Source: a virus. From it: 53,909 nucleotides of DNA. Every line of letters begins with the position of its first letter. Within the stretch, counting starts at the first letter, position 1. This document shows positions 51,394 through 53,909 of the stretch, piece by piece. Made by a program: the position numbers and the translations under genes. The notes beneath the pieces are model-generated. The model saw nothing but the letters and a program-made list of their open reading frames with translations, searched no databases and was not told the origin of the DNA. The stretch spans positions 1-53,909 of IMG/VR virus record IMGVR_UViG_3300035070_000789. One strand, written 5' to 3'.

Positions 51394-53178
51394 ATGAAAA
51401 GTTTAGATAATATCGCAGAAGATCTGTTTAATAAAATACGTGGTCGTTTCCCCAGTATAACGATCGGTAATCAAGATGGTAAAGTTACAACTGATCCACT
51501 GACTGCTCGTTTCTTTGATTTTGATTATAAAGAAGCAGGACGTAGTATAGGCAAAGTAAGTATCTCAATAAGTGAAGATAAACTTTCAGTAATGTATAGT
51601 AATAGTTTCGTTGAAGCTGAAGACTCAATGACTAGACAAAATTGGTATAACTTCTTAAAGGAGTTAAGAACCTTTGCAAAGAAAAGACTATTACAGTTTG
51701 ACACAAGAGACATTACGAAATCAAATTTAGATAAAAGAGATTATAAATTCCTTGCACAGAAACAAGGCGGAGAACAAACAATGAGCGAATCAAAATTATA
51801 TGGTACTAGTCGTATTAGTTACCAAGATGTAGGAAATGCTAGATTGAGCATTAGACACAGCCAAAGTGTAAACCAAGAAGTTGCATCTAGTCGTACACAA
51901 CATATTGACAGAATTTATGTTGAAAGTACTGAAGGCGAACGCTTTATGTATCCTTTCCGTCACTTGAATGGTGCCCGTGCAATGGCAAGACACGTTGCAG
52001 AAGGTGGCAAACCGTTTGATGATTTTGGCAAACATATTACTGGGCTAAGTGAAGAGCTTGCTAATCTAAAGAAATTTAAAAGTTACATGGGTCGCTCAAG
52101 TGTAATGGCTGAAAGTCTTGCTGATTATGTAGATGTAGTAAAAGAAAGAATCCAAACAGTTAAAAAGACTGTAGAAGGACTACAAAAAGAGTCTTACTAT
52201 AAAGAATCATTTAATAGTTTTGAAACACCGGTAATGGAAGATGTACCTGCAGATGTAGTTGAAAATTGGATTGAACAATTAACTATTAAGCAGTTTAATG
52301 AAGATTTAAAAGATGTATTTCCTTATGTATATAAATTAGTAGGCGAAGCAACTAAAGCTCAAGAACTAACTGCTGAGGATATGCTAGGCGAAAATGACGA
52401 CATTGAAGCCGCTGTAAAAAGTGCGCTAGGCATGTCAACTAAACCAAAGGCTCGTCCAAAGGATTTAGGTAGTACTAAGCCAGCAGAGTCGTACGTTGTT
52501 AAACCTGGTGACACAATTTGGTCGATTGCAAAAAGATTTGCAGATAGTAATTATGACGGCGATACTAAAGAAGGCGCAAAAGATATACTAGAACTAAACG
52601 GCATCAAAGATCCCAAATCACTAAAGCCAGGACAAAAATTAGAAATTGGCTATTTTATGGGTGCAATGAAAAGTGGTGCAACACGCGGCCTTCCGCCAGG
52701 TGGGTTTGCAAATTACGAAGCTGACTTAGATAAAATGATGGGACAGTTTAGCGATAAAGAAGAAACTCCGCCAACTCCAAAAAAGCCAGAAACTCCAATT
52801 ACTGAATTTATTCTTTCACTGTATGACAGAGAAACAGGCGAATTTCCAAAAGGCGAAACAGCAGTACTAACGGCAGTAGAAAAAGATTACGGCGAACAGT
52901 TTATTAACTCAGCTAAAGCATTTATTGAACGTGTGCAAGAAACATATGACTCTTATCAAATGGAAGCACATCCACAACAAATGGACACTGACGGTAAATT
53001 AGTATGTAAAGACTGTGGAGATGAACTAGATCACCCAACAACTAACTGTCCGCATGATTCACATGACCCGAGCGGTGACAATTGGGTAAAGGTAGATGTT
53101 GACGGAGACGGTGACAGCGATATTGAGATTCGTTCGACACAAGAAGAGAACGACATTAAAAGATTAGCAGGGCTATAA
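51394..53178 (+). CDS. LysM-domain virion-type protein with zinc-knuckle-like C-terminus
   Basis: 594 residues. The N-terminal 250 residues (NIAEDLFNKIRGRFPSITIG; YGTSRISYQDVGNARLSIRH; QHIDRIYVESTEGERFMYPF; LNGARAMARHVAEGGKPFDD) resemble an uncharacterised protein recurrent in marine T4-like phages. A helical centre follows. A LysM module lies at about 366-420 (SYVVKPGDTIWSIAKRF, LNGIKDPKSLKPGQKLEIG). Near 535-555 there is CKDCGDELDHPTTNCPHD, a CxxC...CxH knuckle, then a DVDGDGDSDIE calcium-loop-like segment. It may be a virion protein that touches the cell wall or an assembly factor; no catalytic domain seen. The message is predicted to be leaderless. Confidence 0.6.
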   Translation: MKSLDNIAEDLFNKIRGRFPSITIGNQDGKVTTDPLTARFFDFDYKEAGRSIGKVSISISEDKLSVMYSNSFVEAEDSMTRQNWYNFLKELRTFAKKRLLQFDTRDITKSNLDKRDYKFLAQKQGGEQTMSESKLYGTSRISYQDVGNARLSIRHSQSVNQEVASSRTQHIDRIYVESTEGERFMYPFRHLNGARAMARHVAEGGKPFDDFGKHITGLSEELANLKKFKSYMGRSSVMAESLADYVDVVKERIQTVKKTVEGLQKESYYKESFNSFETPVMEDVPADVVENWIEQLTIKQFNEDLKDVFPYVYKLVGEATKAQELTAEDMLGENDDIEAAVKSALGMSTKPKARPKDLGSTKPAESYVVKPGDTIWSIAKRFADSNYDGDTKEGAKDILELNGIKDPKSLKPGQKLEIGYFMGAMKSGATRGLPPGGFANYEADLDKMMGQFSDKEETPPTPKKPETPITEFILSLYDRETGEFPKGETAVLTAVEKDYGEQFINSAKAFIERVQETYDSYQMEAHPQQMDTDGKLVCKDCGDELDHPTTNCPHDSHDPSGDNWVKVDVDGDGDSDIEIRSTQEENDIKRLAGL

Positions 53179-53220
53179 TAGTCCTGTTATAAGTTTTATT
53201 TCTTTTTCTTAAAAAAAGAC

Positions 53221-53249
53221 TTGACAATGTTTGTAAATCAGTATATAAT
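53221..53249 (+). promoter_or_regulatory. gp32: Consensus sigma70 promoter for gene 32
   Basis: Perfect TTGACA (53221-53226), 17-nt spacer, perfect TATAAT (53244-53249). Early/middle expression by host polymerase is expected, matching the replication role of gp32. Confidence 0.9.
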
Positions 53250-53256
53250 ATAAACT

Positions 53257-53301
53257 GTGCTACAAACAATTAGGCACTAGTAGCAACGTAGCTACAAGCA
53301 C
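53257..53301 (+). promoter_or_regulatory. Structured gene 32 leader, possible autoregulatory operator
   Basis: In the predicted leader, GTAGC-AACGTA-GCTAC (53280-53295) forms a hairpin, and GTGCT (53257-53261) can pair with AGCAC (53297-53301) around it. T4 gp32 represses its own translation by binding a leader pseudoknot; an equivalent here is inference. Confidence 0.35.
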
Positions 53302-53330
53302 ATAGGCATAACATTTAGGAGGCATTAACT

Positions 53331-53909
53331 ATGGCATCATTAGCAGAAATCCGAGCAAAGCTCAAAGAGCAAGAAGCAGGTAACAACAACCGCAGTTCAG
53401 GCGGTGGTGACAACACAATTTACCCATTTTGGAATATTAAAGAAGGCGAGAGCGCAACCTTGCGTTTCCTTCCTGATGGTAATCCAGACAACACATTCTT
53501 TTGGAAAGAACGTTTAGTAATTAAACTTCCATTTGCAGGTGTTAAGGGTGACACGGACTCTCGTCCAGTACAGGTACAAGTTCCATGTATGGAAATGTAT
53601 GGGGAATCATGCAGTATTCTTAACGAAGTGCGTGGTTGGTTTAAAGACGCAAGTCTAGAAGACATGGGTCGTAAGTATTGGAAGAAACGTTCTTATATCT
53701 TCCAAGGCTTTGTAACAGATAATCCGCTGTCGGACGATACAACTCCTGAGAATCCAATTCGTAGGTTTATTATTGGTCCACAAATCTTCCAGATCATTAA
53801 GCAAGCACTTATGGATCCAGATATGGAAGAGCTGCCAACAGATTATACTGCTGGTGTAGACTTCCGTCTTAACAAAACATCCAAAGGTGGATACGCAGAC
53901 TATAGCACA
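53331..53909 (+). CDS. gp32: Single-stranded DNA-binding protein gp32 (3' end outside window)
   Basis: ATG 53331 has TAGGAGG 9 nt upstream; the frame is open to the window end (193 codons visible). MASLAEIRAKLKEQE is the helical N-terminus (cooperativity domain), YPFWNIKEGESATLRFLPDG opens the OB-fold core, and VPCMEMYGESCSILNE carries two Cys of the zinc site (C-x7-C). YWKKRSYIFQGFVTDNPL and RFIIGPQIFQIIKQAL follow as in T4 gp32 homologues of marine phages. It coats ssDNA in replication, recombination and repair. Confidence 0.93.
   Translation, partial: MASLAEIRAKLKEQEAGNNNRSSGGGDNTIYPFWNIKEGESATLRFLPDGNPDNTFFWKERLVIKLPFAGVKGDTDSRPVQVQVPCMEMYGESCSILNEVRGWFKDASLEDMGRKYWKKRSYIFQGFVTDNPLSDDTTPENPIRRFIIGPQIFQIIKQALMDPDMEELPTDYTAGVDFRLNKTSKGGYADYST

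Overview
The window is an AT-rich stretch of a T4-like marine myovirus genome (Caudoviricetes). The evidence is a set of T4 core morphogenesis genes: neck gp13 and gp14, tail completion gp15, sheath gp18, tube gp19, head completion gp4, terminase gp16 and gp17, and the start of ssDNA-binding gp32. T4-type late promoter octamers (NNTAAATA, including perfect TATAAATA) and near-consensus sigma70-type promoters support this. The style of the tail-fibre and neck proteins recalls cyanophages and pelagiphages. No photosynthesis gene is visible, so the host cannot be fixed from this window.

Layout. (1) 1-19630, plus strand: tail-fibre and virion genes. These include a 4018-residue protein built of repeats, three tandem glycine-rich adhesin-like paralogues and a probable tail assembly chaperone, ending in a strong terminator. 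(2) 19713-29467, plus strand: a perfect late promoter, a flavin-dependent (tryptophan-type) halogenase, then a very tightly packed run of 13 genes. Eleven of these look like Fe(II)/2-oxoglutarate oxygenases or close cupin-fold relatives (TIGR02466/PF13759-like, prolyl-4-hydroxylase-like, DUF6445-like and JmjC-like types). (3) 32455-29457, minus strand: two tandem paralogous halogenases. (4) 32494-34608, plus strand: a fourth halogenase and another oxygenase. (5) 38259-34605, minus strand: gp14, gp15, a Nudix hydrolase and a degenerate cupin. (6) 38277-53178, mostly plus strand: gp13, a P-loop nucleotide-kinase-like gene overlapped by an antisense HNH-type gene, gp18, gp19, a second tail-tube-fold protein, gp4, gp16, two LysM proteins flanking gp17, and a thirteenth oxygenase directly behind gp17. 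(7) 53221 to the end: a sigma70-type promoter, a structured leader and the 5' part of gene 32.

The most exciting content is the roughly 15-kb halogenase/dioxygenase island (19.7-34.6 kb): four intact flavin halogenases and twelve oxygenase-like genes set between tail-fibre and neck genes, with a thirteenth oxygenase at gp17. Two of the halogenases have the same 15-nt sequence around a perfect T4 late promoter octamer. This suggests that halogenation and hydroxylation happen late, together with virion assembly. The substrate is not visible in the sequence. No flavin reductase is seen in the window, so reduced flavin probably comes from elsewhere in the phage or from the host.

A second signal concerns gene expression. 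Several late promoters lie exactly 5 nt upstream of an ATG (gp17, the LysM gene at 51394, the tail-tube-like gene at 44443, and the HNH gene on the minus strand). With T4 late-promoter geometry this predicts leaderless mRNAs.

All functions come from reading motifs by eye; no database search or structure prediction was run.
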